A stretch of DNA of 64,000 nt, taken from contig CAIMFJ010000004.1 in NCBI GenBank assembly GCA_903840355.1, forward strand, positions 434,001 to 498,000, in the 5' to 3' direction. The DNA is from an uncultured Opitutia bacterium. Lineage in GTDB: Bacteria > Verrucomicrobiota > Verrucomicrobiia > Opitutales > UBA953. The translations under genes and the position numbers were made by a program. Below are positions 43,918 through 52,581 of the stretch, piece by piece; within the stretch, counting starts at the first letter, position 1; every line of letters begins with the position of its first letter. Below the pieces are notes generated by a model, which saw only the letters and a list, made by a program, of their open reading frames with translations, had not been told where the DNA came from and ran no database searches.

Positions 43918-45648
43918 ATGACCGACCCTATTGAACCTGAAGACATTCATGACGAAGCTTCCGAGCCTGTTGAAGGCGCGACCCCGCTAATCGACCAACG
44001 CAAGTTGGCCGAAGAGGCGGCCCGTCGACGGAAAGAACTCCCGTTGCTGCAACGCATCGTGAAGCACTTTTCGAAAGACCGGACCACTTATCGTGAATTA
44101 GTTATTAATTCCGAGACGTTGGAAAAGCGCGTGGCGCTACTGACGAATGGCGTCCTGGAAAAATTTGAAATCGAACACAAGGGCGAGAATCGCATGGTTG
44201 GCTCGGTCTTCAAAGGCCGCGTGCAGAACCTCGAAGCCGGCTTAAAGGCCGCCTTTGTGGACATCGGCCAACCGAAGAATGCCTTCTTGCACTACTGGGA
44301 CATGTTGCCCGCGGCGAACGACTCTCAAGTAGAGTTTATTCGCGATAATGAATCAGCCGAGCAGAAACAAAAGAAGGCCCGTTATCAAGCTAAGGACATC
44401 CCCCAACTTTTTCCTCCTGGTTCCGATATCGTGATTCAGGTCGTGAAGGATCAAATCGGTTCGAAGGGTCCTCGCTCGACGACGAACATCGCTTTGCCCG
44501 GACGCTACATCGTCCTCATGCCCTTTAGTGGGGCTTGTGGCGTTTCGCGTAAGATTGAAGAAGCCTCGGAGCGCGAGCGTCTCAAAGACATCCTGCGTTC
44601 CTTGACGATTCCAGAAGGCATGGGCGTTATCATCCGCACTGCGGGTGAAGGTAAGCAGGCCCGTTGGTTTGTGCGCGACTTGCATATGTTGCTGCGTCGC
44701 TGGCAGGCCATCGTGGAGAAAATTAATTCGCCAGACCGCAAGCCTGTCATGCTCTACAGTGAGCCAGGTTTGATTGAACGCACGGTGCGCGATTTCCTCA
44801 CGGAAGAAGTCGACCGTATCTTGGTGGATAATCCCGAGGACTTTAAACTCGTCCAAGATTTGGTCGCTGAAATTTCGCCGCGTTCGCGCGGCCGGGTCGA
44901 ATTATACAACGACCCCATCCCCGTGTTTGAACGCTACAACATTGAGCGTCAGATTGAGCAGTTGTTCCAACGTCGCGTGCCCCTGCCTAGCGGTGGCGAA
45001 ATCGTGATTGATGAAACCGAGGCACTGACGGCGATCGACGTGAACACGGGTTCGCACCGCGGTAAAGACGGCAAGGACGGTAAGGACGGCAACTTTATCA
45101 CGAATGCCAATTTAGAGGCGGTCGCGGAAGCGGCCCGACAAATCAAGCTCCGTAATTTAGGCGGTTTAATCATGGTCGATACCATCGACATGAAGAATCC
45201 GAAGGACCGGAAGCGGGTGTATGATGCGATGCGTGAAGCGATGGAAGGCGACCGCGCCAAGCACCAGATTTTACCAATCTCGCAGTTAGGCGTGTTGCAG
45301 ATGACGCGGCAGCGCCACACCGAGTCCAATACCACCTCGATGTACACGGCCTGTCCGCATTGCCAAGGTCGTGGCATCGTGAAGAACCCCCGCACCGTGT
45401 CGGTGGAAATTCAGCGGAAGCTCTTGAGTTTAGTCCGCCGACTACGTGCCGAACGCAAAGGACAGGAAGAAATTGGCATCCGGATCGTACTGCACCCGAT
45501 TAACCTCGAGCGCATCACGCAAGAGGACAAAGAGTTCTTCATCGACTTAGAGAAGTCTTGTAACATCCGACTCTTCTTCAAGCAGGACGCCACCTTCCAC
45601 GTGGAAGCGTTTAAGTTGCTGGATGAAGCAGGTCGGGAGTATCGCTAA
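43918..45648 (+). CDS. rng: Ribonuclease E/G family protein
   Basis: A 576-residue endoribonuclease. An S1 domain near residues 80-190 (GSVFKGRVQNLEAGLKAAFVDIG), the 5'-sensor/RNase-H-like region, and catalytic aspartates in LTAIDVNTGS and GGLIMVDTIDM. The Zn-link is CPHC (TACPHCQGRG). The usual short loop after AIDVNTG is enlarged by a KDG-KDG-KDG repeat. There is an acidic N-terminal extension of about 40 residues but no long RNase E scaffold tail, so RNase G size fits better. It is co-transcribed with rodA. Its stop codon overlaps that of the convergent metal ATPase. Confidence 0.94.
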   Translation: MTDPIEPEDIHDEASEPVEGATPLIDQRKLAEEAARRRKELPLLQRIVKHFSKDRTTYRELVINSETLEKRVALLTNGVLEKFEIEHKGENRMVGSVFKGRVQNLEAGLKAAFVDIGQPKNAFLHYWDMLPAANDSQVEFIRDNESAEQKQKKARYQAKDIPQLFPPGSDIVIQVVKDQIGSKGPRSTTNIALPGRYIVLMPFSGACGVSRKIEEASERERLKDILRSLTIPEGMGVIIRTAGEGKQARWFVRDLHMLLRRWQAIVEKINSPDRKPVMLYSEPGLIERTVRDFLTEEVDRILVDNPEDFKLVQDLVAEISPRSRGRVELYNDPIPVFERYNIERQIEQLFQRRVPLPSGGEIVIDETEALTAIDVNTGSHRGKDGKDGKDGNFITNANLEAVAEAARQIKLRNLGGLIMVDTIDMKNPKDRKRVYDAMREAMEGDRAKHQILPISQLGVLQMTRQRHTESNTTSMYTACPHCQGRGIVKNPRTVSVEIQRKLLSLVRRLRAERKGQEEIGIRIVLHPINLERITQEDKEFFIDLEKSCNIRLFFKQDATFHVEAFKLLDEAGREYR

Positions 45649-47555
45649 GCACTCCGCTTCTTTCGGAAGTTCAGCAACCGTAGTCCATTGAGGCACACGA
45701 TGACCGTGCTGCCTTCGTGGACCATGACGCCTGCGGTGAGCGGGGCACCGTGAAAGATGACGAGCAGGGCCATGCCGAGTGCCGCACCAATGGCCAAAGT
45801 GATGTTGAGGCGAATCGTTTGGCGCGCAGCGGTGCTGAGTTCGAGCGCGGTGAGGAGGAGTTCGATGCGATCTCCCGTGAGGACGAGGTCACTGGATTCT
45901 AAGGCCGCATCGCTCCCACGCCCCCCCATCCCAATGGCCACGTCCGCTGCCGTTAAGCTCGGGGCGTCGTTAATACCATCACCGACCATGGCGACCGTGT
46001 AGCCCTCTTGGGAGAGCTTTTTGATGGCCCGCATTTTTTGTTCGGGGCTTAGGCCGGCTTGGTAGGATTGCACGCCGACTTTTTGGGCGGTCACGGAGGC
46101 AGCCGCTTCGCGGTCGCCCGTGAGCATGATGGTGCGAATCTTGCGGTCGTGAAGACCCGTGAGGGTGGCGGCACTTTGGGCGCGAATCCGGTCAATCAGC
46201 GTCACGCGCACGACGGTGTGTCCATCGCTGGCCCAGACTTCGCTGACAATGGCCCCAGCGGGCATCAGTAGGGTGGGGGACTCTTGAATGCCGACGAATT
46301 CTTTAGTGCCTAATTTCCAGGCCACTTGGTTAATCGTACCGGTGATACCGTGTCCTGGAACGTTAGTCAGATTCGCTACGGGCAATTTTTGGCCCCCCGC
46401 TTCTTGGCAGGCTTTAATAATTCCCGCGGCAAAGGGGTGCGTGGAGTCGGCTTCTAAAGAAAGCAAGGCACTGAGGGCGAAGGTGCGGTCGTCCGAGGCT
46501 GGCCAAGTTTCAAGGACCGCGACGGAAGGATTTCCTTCGGTGAGGGTCCCTGTTTTGTCAAAACCCACGCAGTTGACTTCGGCGAGCCGTTCGATGGCGG
46601 CGCCCCCGCGGAAGAGGATTCCTTGGCGTGCTCCGGCTGCAATCGCAGCTAAGACCGCGGAAGGCACGGAAAGAACCAGGGCACAAGGACTCAGAACCAC
46701 GAGTAACGTCATGGCACGGTACAGGGCGGAGTTTTCGCCGACCATTAAGGCATGTCCCGTGAGCCAGAGAACCAGAAATAATAGAACTGCACTAGAGAGG
46801 GTGAAAATGGCATAGCGGTCGCCCCAGCGGTCGATGGTGTTTTGAATCGGAGCCTTGTTGGCTTGGGCTTCACGGATGAGTTTAATGATTTTGAATAACG
46901 TGCTATCGGCTTCCGAGTGGGTGACGCGGATGACGAGCCGGCCCCAAGTGTTCAGCGTACCACTGGCGACGGTATCTTGAGGTTTTTTGGCAATGGGGCG
47001 GGCTTCGCCCGTGAGGCTAGACTCATCGGTCGCACTTTCGCCCTGCAGGACGATGCCATCGGCGGGCACGAGTTCTCCCGGGCGGACAATGATGCGATCT
47101 TCGGGTTGGAGTTTGGCTACTTCGATGGCGACTTCGCTATCATCGGCTAAAAGTTTGCGGGCGATTTTGGGTGCATGCGTTAGTAACGTGTCGATGGCTT
47201 TGCGCGTACGCTCCATGGCGTAGTGTTCCAGTGCTCCGGCGGTAGAAAATAGGAACAGCAAGAGCACCCCTTCGAGCGGTTGGCCGACAACCCAAGCGCC
47301 AGCGGCGGCGAGTAACATCAAAACGTGCACATCGATGCGCTTTTCACACCGTAACGCATGCCAACCTTCCTCTAATGCTTCCCATCCGCCGGTGATGAAG
47401 GCGCCGATGATGAAAACGAGTTCTAAACTTGGTTGATTAAGGTGTTTCTGACTCCACCAGGCCGCGCTTCCGAGCACACCGCAACTCAAAGCGAGCCCAG
47501 CTAACTTTTGCCAGCGGTCATGTGTGTGATCAGATGACGAGTGTGGTGCTGACAT
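45645..47555 (-). CDS. P1B-4-type heavy-metal efflux ATPase (Co/Fe/Zn group)
   Basis: A 636-residue P-type ATPase in the inner membrane. Motifs: DESSLTGEARPI, the metal site VVLSPCALVLSVPSAVLA (SPC), phosphorylation GFDKTGTLTEG, STHPFAAGII, and VAMVGDGINDAPSL. HEGSTVIVCLNGLRLL in the last helix is the HEGxT of subgroup P1B-4; with SPC in place of CPC and no N-terminal CxxC domain, this marks the CoaT/CtpD/PfeT-like group. A short His-rich N-terminus (HSSSDHTHD) may bind metal. The metal could be Co, Fe or Zn. It is divergent from the RHH gene and lies next to the TTGCGCA repeats. Confidence 0.9.
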   Translation of the reverse strand: MSAPHSSSDHTHDRWQKLAGLALSCGVLGSAAWWSQKHLNQPSLELVFIIGAFITGGWEALEEGWHALRCEKRIDVHVLMLLAAAGAWVVGQPLEGVLLLFLFSTAGALEHYAMERTRKAIDTLLTHAPKIARKLLADDSEVAIEVAKLQPEDRIIVRPGELVPADGIVLQGESATDESSLTGEARPIAKKPQDTVASGTLNTWGRLVIRVTHSEADSTLFKIIKLIREAQANKAPIQNTIDRWGDRYAIFTLSSAVLLFLVLWLTGHALMVGENSALYRAMTLLVVLSPCALVLSVPSAVLAAIAAGARQGILFRGGAAIERLAEVNCVGFDKTGTLTEGNPSVAVLETWPASDDRTFALSALLSLEADSTHPFAAGIIKACQEAGGQKLPVANLTNVPGHGITGTINQVAWKLGTKEFVGIQESPTLLMPAGAIVSEVWASDGHTVVRVTLIDRIRAQSAATLTGLHDRKIRTIMLTGDREAAASVTAQKVGVQSYQAGLSPEQKMRAIKKLSQEGYTVAMVGDGINDAPSLTAADVAIGMGGRGSDAALESSDLVLTGDRIELLLTALELSTAARQTIRLNITLAIGAALGMALLVIFHGAPLTAGVMVHEGSTVIVCLNGLRLLNFRKKRSA

Positions 47556-47571
47556 GACGCGGAGTTAATCA

Positions 47572-47689
47572 TTGCGCACATTTGCGTCAACACGATGCGC
47601 GAAAGTGAGTGTGCGTAGGTAAAAAACGATGGCAAAATTTTTGCAGAAAAAATCGTACGTCCGCGTGCGCAAAAAATTCCTCTTGCGCA
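47572..47689. promoter_or_regulatory. TTGCGCA repeats in the divergent ATPase/RHH promoter region
   Basis: TTGCGCA occurs at 47572-47578 and 47683-47689, and its reverse complement TGCGCAA at 47666-47672. The last two form a seven-base perfect inverted repeat with a ten-base spacer, 45 bases before the RHH start. The first copy lies 17 bases before the ATPase start. Related GCGT/GCGC words (TTTGCGTCAA, GATGCGCGAAAG) lie between. The placement fits operators of a ribbon-helix-helix repressor controlling itself and the metal ATPase; binding is inference. Confidence 0.45.
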
Positions 47690-47734
47690 AGTGCAAGTTT
47701 TGTTTATCAGATTCTACTAAGAGTTAACCGCAAC

Positions 47735-48130
47735 GTGACGAACCGAACTGAAACCCCTAGCGAAAGCCTCATTACCGTGTCGCTCCCTGTGAAGCTTCAT
47801 GCTGAGGTTTTGGCGTTTCAGCAAAAAGCAGGTTTGTCGACGTTGAGCGAAGTCATCCGTCATGCCTTGGATTCCTTCGATACAACTCGTCCGGCGATTG
47901 AGCCTTCAGAGTCTCGCCAAGTTTCTTTCCGTGTCCCATCGGAGCTCCGCACTCGCATTGTCCGTCAAGCGCGTCACGCGCAAGTGAGTGTAGGGCGCAT
48001 CGTCAGGGTGGCGCTTCAGGCGTTGCCCTCAAACCCAACAACGATCCAAAAAAAGGAAAAAACTATGGCAAAAAAGAAGGCCGCTGCTAAAAAGAGCACC
48101 GCCAAAAAAGCCAAGTCCAAGAAGAAGTAA
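47735..48130 (+). CDS. Tandem ribbon-helix-helix DNA-binding protein with lysine-rich tail
   Basis: About 131 residues from the GTG at 47735 (VTNRTETPSESLITV). Two RHH-like units are visible: SLITVSLPVKLHAEVLAFQQ with GLSTLSEVIRHALDSF, and QVSFRVPSELRTRIVRQARH with SVGRIVRVALQAL, each a short strand followed by two helices. A pseudo-dimer in one chain is likely. The C-terminus is a histone H1-like tail of Lys/Ala repeats (AKKKAAAKKSTAKKAK). The open frame runs upstream to an ATG at 47609, but those residues are Cys/Arg-rich and overlap the operator region, so that start is unlikely. Likely a local regulator of the divergent P1B-4 ATPase or a nucleoid-binding protein. Confidence 0.72.
   Translation: MTNRTETPSESLITVSLPVKLHAEVLAFQQKAGLSTLSEVIRHALDSFDTTRPAIEPSESRQVSFRVPSELRTRIVRQARHAQVSVGRIVRVALQALPSNPTTIQKKEKTMAKKKAAAKKSTAKKAKSKKK
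48065..48130 (+). other. Possible internal start encoding a free lysine-rich 21-residue peptide
   Basis: In frame with the RHH gene, ATG 48065 is preceded by AAAAAAAGGAAAAAACT, the clearest Shine-Dalgarno-like purine tract in the window, at a suitable distance. Translation from it would give a separate peptide of Lys, Ala, Ser and Thr only, like H1-type nucleoid peptides. The A7 run just before could also promote slippage. No independent evidence. Confidence 0.3.
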
Positions 48131-48188
48131 TTCTTCGGAGACTTATCTGTCCTTTGTGACGGATGGCGCCGGTAACCCCGGTTAGTAC

Positions 48189-48220
48189 AAGGACCCTCGT
48201 CAGGGGGTCCTTTTCTTTTT
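48189..48220 (+). terminator. Intrinsic terminator of the RHH gene
   Basis: AAGGACCC with GGGTCCTT, loop TCGTCAGG, followed by TTTTCTTTTTC. It ends the transcript 60 bases after the stop. Confidence 0.9.
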
Positions 48221-48242
48221 CTTAGGGGGGTGACCTAGGATA

Positions 48243-48259
48243 TAGGCTTGAAAAGCCTA
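48243..48259 (+). other. Small hairpin in the icd leader
   Basis: TAGGCTT, loop GAA, AAGCCTA: a perfect seven-base stem 33 bases before the icd start and 23 bases after the previous terminator. It may be an operator palindrome or a leader hairpin; function unknown. Confidence 0.3.
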
Positions 48260-48292
48260 CCCTTAACAAGGTTTGTATAGGGCTACCCACTT

Positions 48293-49549
48293 ATGAGTTC
48301 CCAAGCTTCCTCCGGACATATCACGATTGCTAACGGTAAACTGTCGGTGCCACACCAACCAATCATTCCTTTCATCGAAGGTGATGGCACGGGTCCAGAC
48401 ATCTGGCGTGCTTCGGTGCGCGTCATGGACGCCGCCGTGCAGAAGGCCTACGCTGGTCAGCGGAAAATTCAGTGGAAGGAAGTCTTGGCGGGTGAGAAAG
48501 CTTTCAAGCAAACGGGTAATTGGTTGCCCGAAGAAACGCTCACCGCATTTCGCGAATATTTAGTTGGCATCAAAGGCCCGCTCACCACGCCTACCGGTGG
48601 TGGTATTCGCTCGCTCAATGTGGCCCTGCGTCAGCAATTGGACCTCTATGTTTGTTTGCGTCCTGTGCAGTGGTTTACGGGGGTGCCTTCGCCCGTCAAA
48701 AATCCTGGCAAAGTGGACATGGTAATCTTCCGCGAAAACACCGAAGACATTTACGCCGGGATTGACTTCGAAGCGGGCTCTGAAGTCGCGCTGAAGACCT
48801 TGGAGTTCATTAAAACAAATTTCCCGAAGGAGTTTAAGAAGATCCGTTTTGGGGAAGAGCAACCCGCTACGGTAGGCTTGGGCTTGAAGCCCGTCTCGCG
48901 CCCTGGTTCGGAGCGTTTAATTCGTTCGGCCTTACAATATGCCATCACCAACAAGCGTAAGTCGCTCACGTTGGTCCATAAGGGGAATATTATGAAGTAC
49001 ACTGAAGGGGCCTTCATGAAGTGGGGGTATGATTTGGCGAAGCGCGAGTTTGGGGCCGTCGAAATCGATGGTGGTCCTTGGTGCCAAATCCCCGAAGGTA
49101 AGCCCGGCGCGGGGATTGTGATTAAGGATGCGATTGCCGACATCACCTTGCAGCAAGTGCTCACGCGCCCCACGGACTTTGATGTCATAGCGACGCTTAA
49201 TTTGAATGGCGACTACCTGTCGGACGCCTTGGCCGCTCAAGTGGGTGGTATCGGTATCGCCCCCGGTGGTAATATTAATTATCTCACGGGTCATGCGATC
49301 TTTGAAGCCACGCACGGTACCGCTCCGAAGTATGCCAATAAGGACGTCGTCAATCCAGGCTCAGTGGTGCTTTCCGGCGAGATGATGTTGCGCTACATGG
49401 GCTGGGTCGAAGCCGCTGATTTGATCCTCAAAGGGTTGAATGGGGCGATTGGTGCTGGCCGCGTGACGTATGACTTTGCACGTCAAATGACTGGCGCGAC
49501 GGAAATTAAGTGCTCCGAGTTTGGTGATGCTATCATCGCCTCGATGTAA
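48293..49549 (+). CDS. icd: Isocitrate dehydrogenase (NADP-type)
   Basis: A 418-residue TCA-cycle enzyme, size and motifs of the E. coli class. [13 protein letters not shown] opens the fold; [24 protein letters not shown] carries the substrate/phosphorylation-loop serine; [18 protein letters not shown] and [20 protein letters not shown] bind isocitrate and metal; [20 protein letters not shown]-type block ([16 protein letters not shown]) and [17 protein letters not shown] bind NADP. Monocistronic between two terminators. The aceK kinase that regulates E. coli Icd is not present here. Confidence 0.96.
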   Translation: MSSQASSGHITIANGKLSVPHQPIIPFIEGDGTGPDIWRASVRVMDAAVQKAYAGQRKIQWKEVLAGEKAFKQTGNWLPEETLTAFREYLVGIKGPLTTPTGGGIRSLNVALRQQLDLYVCLRPVQWFTGVPSPVKNPGKVDMVIFRENTEDIYAGIDFEAGSEVALKTLEFIKTNFPKEFKKIRFGEEQPATVGLGLKPVSRPGSERLIRSALQYAITNKRKSLTLVHKGNIMKYTEGAFMKWGYDLAKREFGAVEIDGGPWCQIPEGKPGAGIVIKDAIADITLQQVLTRPTDFDVIATLNLNGDYLSDALAAQVGGIGIAPGGNINYLTGHAIFEATHGTAPKYANKDVVNPGSVVLSGEMMLRYMGWVEAADLILKGLNGAIGAGRVTYDFARQMTGATEIKCSEFGDAIIASM

Positions 49550-49571
49550 AGACGCTTAAAGGCGTTTAAAT

Positions 49572-49617
49572 GGCTTGGCCGGCTCTCAGATTGGGGGCTT
49601 GCCAAGCCCTTTTTTTT
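49572..49617 (+). terminator. Intrinsic terminator of icd
   Basis: GGCTTGGC (49572-49579) with GCCAAGCC (49601-49608), a long loop, then CTTTTTTTT. Confidence 0.88.
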
Positions 49618-49646
49618 GGGCATACCTAGGGACTTCTCCATCCTAT

Positions 49647-50417
49647 ATGAAGTACACCCTCACCGCTCTCGCCCTCGCTTCTTTCAGCGCCGGCGCTTAT
49701 GCCCAGTCTGCTCCTGCCCAAGTCGCTTCCTCTGACCTCACGGTCCGTGGTGGCATCTCCTGGTCTGGCTCCAATGTTTTCCGTGGCGTTGATCGCTCCA
49801 ACACCACTGGTCTCGTCCAATCGGACGTCACCGCTGAATACAACATCCCTGGTTTCTCCGGTTTGAGCGCTTACCTCAGCTTCTATGACGCTGACAGTTT
49901 TGAACGCAGCTACACTCTCGGTGCTCGCACCGACGACGGCATTGGTAAGTTCGACATCGGCGTGACCAAGATGACCTCGCCTGTGGCGCATAACCTCCAA
50001 GACAACGGTTTCTCCCAGCTCCGCTCTAATGTTGAAGTCTACGTTGGCCAAACCTTCACGAAGATTTCTTCGCTGACCCCTTCGGCTACCTTCTACTACA
50101 GCAGCGACACCAAGGGTTACACCCTCGACCTCGCGATCAAGCATACCATCAAGGGTGCTAGCGTGGGCGTCCCCGGTGTTGATTTCGTGTTGAAGGCCAA
50201 TGCTGGCCTCACCAACGCCGATGCCGTTCTCTTGACCTCCTCTACCACGGGTAAGGATTCGTACCTCTACATCGGTGGTTCGGCTGATGTGGTTCGTGCG
50301 GTTGGCCAAGGCGCTGAAATTGGTGCCGGCGTGAATTACGCCTACAACACCGATGGTTTGGCCCAAACCCACGGTTCGACCTGGTTCGCGAAGGTCTTCG
50401 TGAACTTTAAGTTCTAA
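49647..50417 (+). CDS. TorF-like outer-membrane beta-barrel protein
   Basis: A 256-residue exported barrel. The signal peptide is MKYTLTALALASFSAGAYAQ with an Ala-x-Ala site. The barrel begins GISWSGSNVFRGVDRSNTTG, as in TorF-family putative porins, and ends FAKVFVNFKF, the terminal Phe expected for BAM insertion. The frame is open from 49575, but those 24 codons run through the icd terminator, so the ATG at 49647 is correct. Codon choice is biased to C-ending codons like the porin at 30105, suggesting high expression. Substrate unknown. Confidence 0.82.
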   Translation: MKYTLTALALASFSAGAYAQSAPAQVASSDLTVRGGISWSGSNVFRGVDRSNTTGLVQSDVTAEYNIPGFSGLSAYLSFYDADSFERSYTLGARTDDGIGKFDIGVTKMTSPVAHNLQDNGFSQLRSNVEVYVGQTFTKISSLTPSATFYYSSDTKGYTLDLAIKHTIKGASVGVPGVDFVLKANAGLTNADAVLLTSSTTGKDSYLYIGGSADVVRAVGQGAEIGAGVNYAYNTDGLAQTHGSTWFAKVFVNFKF

Positions 50418-50448
50418 GCCCTAATCTCCTAGACTAGGCCCTTAAGAA

Positions 50449-50485
50449 GGGGGGGGTGCCGTTCCGGTACCCCCCTTTATTTTTG
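50449..50485 (+). terminator. Intrinsic terminator of the TorF-like gene
   Basis: GGGGGGTGCC (50451-50460) with GGTACCCCCC (50466-50475), loop GTTCC, one G-T pair, followed by TTTATTTTT. Confidence 0.9.
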
Positions 50486-50569
50486 CCCAATTTTGAGACT
50501 CTTAAGGATAGTTGTGATTCAGGTATTGACGGAGGGGGTGCATTTCCCATGTTCCGACTTTCCCTCTTT

Positions 50570-51001
50570 ATGAAGACCACGCTAGCCAAGAACGTGCAGC
50601 TCAAGGACAAGACCTGGTACATCGTCGATGCCAAGGATCAAGTTCTCGGACGCCTTGCTGTAAAAATCGCCAATGTTTTGCGTGGACGCCACAAGCCCAC
50701 CTACACCCCGAACGTCGATACGGGTGACTACGTCGTAGTCATTAATGCCGACAAAGTCGTCCTCACGGGTTCGAAGGAATTGGATAAGACTTACATGTTC
50801 TTCTCCGGTTGGGTCGGCACCGCTTACCGTCGTAACGCGGCGGCAATGCGTGCGAAGCGTCCTGAATTCTTGATCAACCACGCCGTGAAAGGCATGTTAC
50901 CCAAGAATCGTCTCGCGAACGACATGTTGACCAAGCTCCGTGTTTACGCGGGTGAAAGCCATCCCCACGCGGCCGCCAACCCCATTCCTCTCAAGGGTTA
51001 A
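50570..51001 (+). CDS. rplM: 50S ribosomal protein L13
   Basis: A 143-residue ribosomal protein. WYIVDAKDQVLGRLAVKIANVLRG opens the fold; GDYVVVINADKVVLTG and AVKGMLPKNRLANDMLTKLRVY are diagnostic, with HPHAAANP at the end. The frame is open from within the preceding terminator (50456), so the ATG at 50570 is the start. Even this highly expressed gene has no Shine-Dalgarno; TTTCCCTCTTT precedes the ATG. It is followed by rpsI after 19 bases, the usual L13-S9 operon. Confidence 0.97.
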   Translation: MKTTLAKNVQLKDKTWYIVDAKDQVLGRLAVKIANVLRGRHKPTYTPNVDTGDYVVVINADKVVLTGSKELDKTYMFFSGWVGTAYRRNAAAMRAKRPEFLINHAVKGMLPKNRLANDMLTKLRVYAGESHPHAAANPIPLKG

Positions 51002-51020
51002 TCTTCTTTAAATACCTTCA

Positions 51021-51421
<401 letters not shown>

Positions 51422-51440
51422 CGCAGAGACAGGAACCTCA

Positions 51441-51465
51441 AGGCCCCGGAAACGGGGCCTTTTTG
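51441..51465 (+). terminator. Intrinsic terminator of rplM-rpsI
   Basis: AGGCCCCG with CGGGGCCT (51441-51448, 51453-51460), GAAA tetraloop, followed by TTTTTG. Confidence 0.94.
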
Positions 51466-51524
51466 TTGCCTAGTTTTCGATGTCCAACCATCAAAATGTC
51501 ATCTAAATAACGTTTACTTTCATC

Positions 51525-52574
51525 ATGGCCCATTCTCTCACAAAAGTCGGTGTCATCGGTGCCTCTGGCTACACGGGCGAAGAGCTGGTGCGTTTGCTGG
51601 CTCGGCACCCCCGCGTCGAACTCGCGGCGGTATGTTCGCGGACGTTAGCAGGTAAAGCGGTGGCTGATGAAATTCCCCGTTTGCGGGGGATGGTTTCGCC
51701 GTCTTTGCAATTCACACCGTCGTCGCCTGCAGAGTGTGCTCAATCCGACGTGGCCGTTTGGTTTCTCGCTTTGCCACACGGCGTCGCGGCCGAGTACGCG
51801 CGTCCCTTGGTCGCAGCGGGTAAACGCGTCTTAGATCTTTCCGCCGACTTCCGCTTACAGGACGTTGTGACTTATCAAAAATATTACGGACACCCGCATC
51901 CTGCACCAGAGTTGTTGGCCCAAGCTCGTTATGTAATTCCCGAATTACAGCTGAACGACGATTGGAAGCGGGCTAGTTTGATTGCTTGTCCGGGTTGTTA
52001 CCCGACGAGCATTCAAGTACCGCTAATTCCCTTGCTTCGGGCTGGTTTACTGCGCCCTGCTCCTGGGCAGTTAGTCATTAATTCTTACAGCGGGATTTCA
52101 GGGGCCGGGAAAAAAGCCGAAGTGGCTTATTTATTCTGCGAGCGTGATAGCTCGGTAAAGGCCTACGGTATCCCCGGTCATCGTCACTTAGCTGAAATCG
52201 AAGAGGCTTTTGCCGCCGCGGCGGGTCAGCCCGTTATCGTGCAGTTTAATCCTCACTTGGCCCCGATGCATCGCGGGATTGCGACTACCATCGTCGTGCC
52301 GGCGCCACAAGTCACCGCCGCTCAAGTGGAAGCTTGCTGGCAGCAAGCGTATGCGGGACGGCCTTTTATTTCTATTTTGAAATCAGGCGACTTCCCTGAC
52401 ACGGCCCATGTCGCGACCACGAATCGCGTCGCCTTTTCGGTCGTCGCCGATGCGCGTACGGGGAACCTGATCATCACGTCGGTGATTGATAATTTACTCA
52501 AAGGAGCTGGTGGCCAGGCGGTGCAGAATCTCAACCTCATGATGGGTTGGGAGGAAACCGAAGGCCTCCGTTAA
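51525..52574 (+). CDS. argC: N-acetyl-gamma-glutamyl-phosphate reductase
   Basis: A 349-residue NADPH-dependent enzyme, third step of arginine synthesis. The dinucleotide motif is VGVIGASGYTGEELVRLL; catalytic Cys is in ACPGCYPTSIQVPLIPLL, and the active His in GHRHLAEIEEA. INSYSGISGAGKKA is conserved. It opens the argCJBDFG cluster; the stop is seven bases from the argJ start. A terminator lies 60 bases upstream, so the operon promoter must be between 51466 and 51524. Confidence 0.96.
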   Translation: MAHSLTKVGVIGASGYTGEELVRLLARHPRVELAAVCSRTLAGKAVADEIPRLRGMVSPSLQFTPSSPAECAQSDVAVWFLALPHGVAAEYARPLVAAGKRVLDLSADFRLQDVVTYQKYYGHPHPAPELLAQARYVIPELQLNDDWKRASLIACPGCYPTSIQVPLIPLLRAGLLRPAPGQLVINSYSGISGAGKKAEVAYLFCERDSSVKAYGIPGHRHLAEIEEAFAAAAGQPVIVQFNPHLAPMHRGIATTIVVPAPQVTAAQVEACWQQAYAGRPFISILKSGDFPDTAHVATTNRVAFSVVADARTGNLIITSVIDNLLKGAGGQAVQNLNLMMGWEETEGLR

Positions 52575-52581
52575 TTTTTCT

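Noticed and set aside
47609-47734. Longer N-terminus for the RHH protein (MCVGKKRWQNFCRKNRT)
   Set aside because: Cys/Arg-rich, not RHH-like, and it covers the TTGCGCA repeats and the probable promoter.
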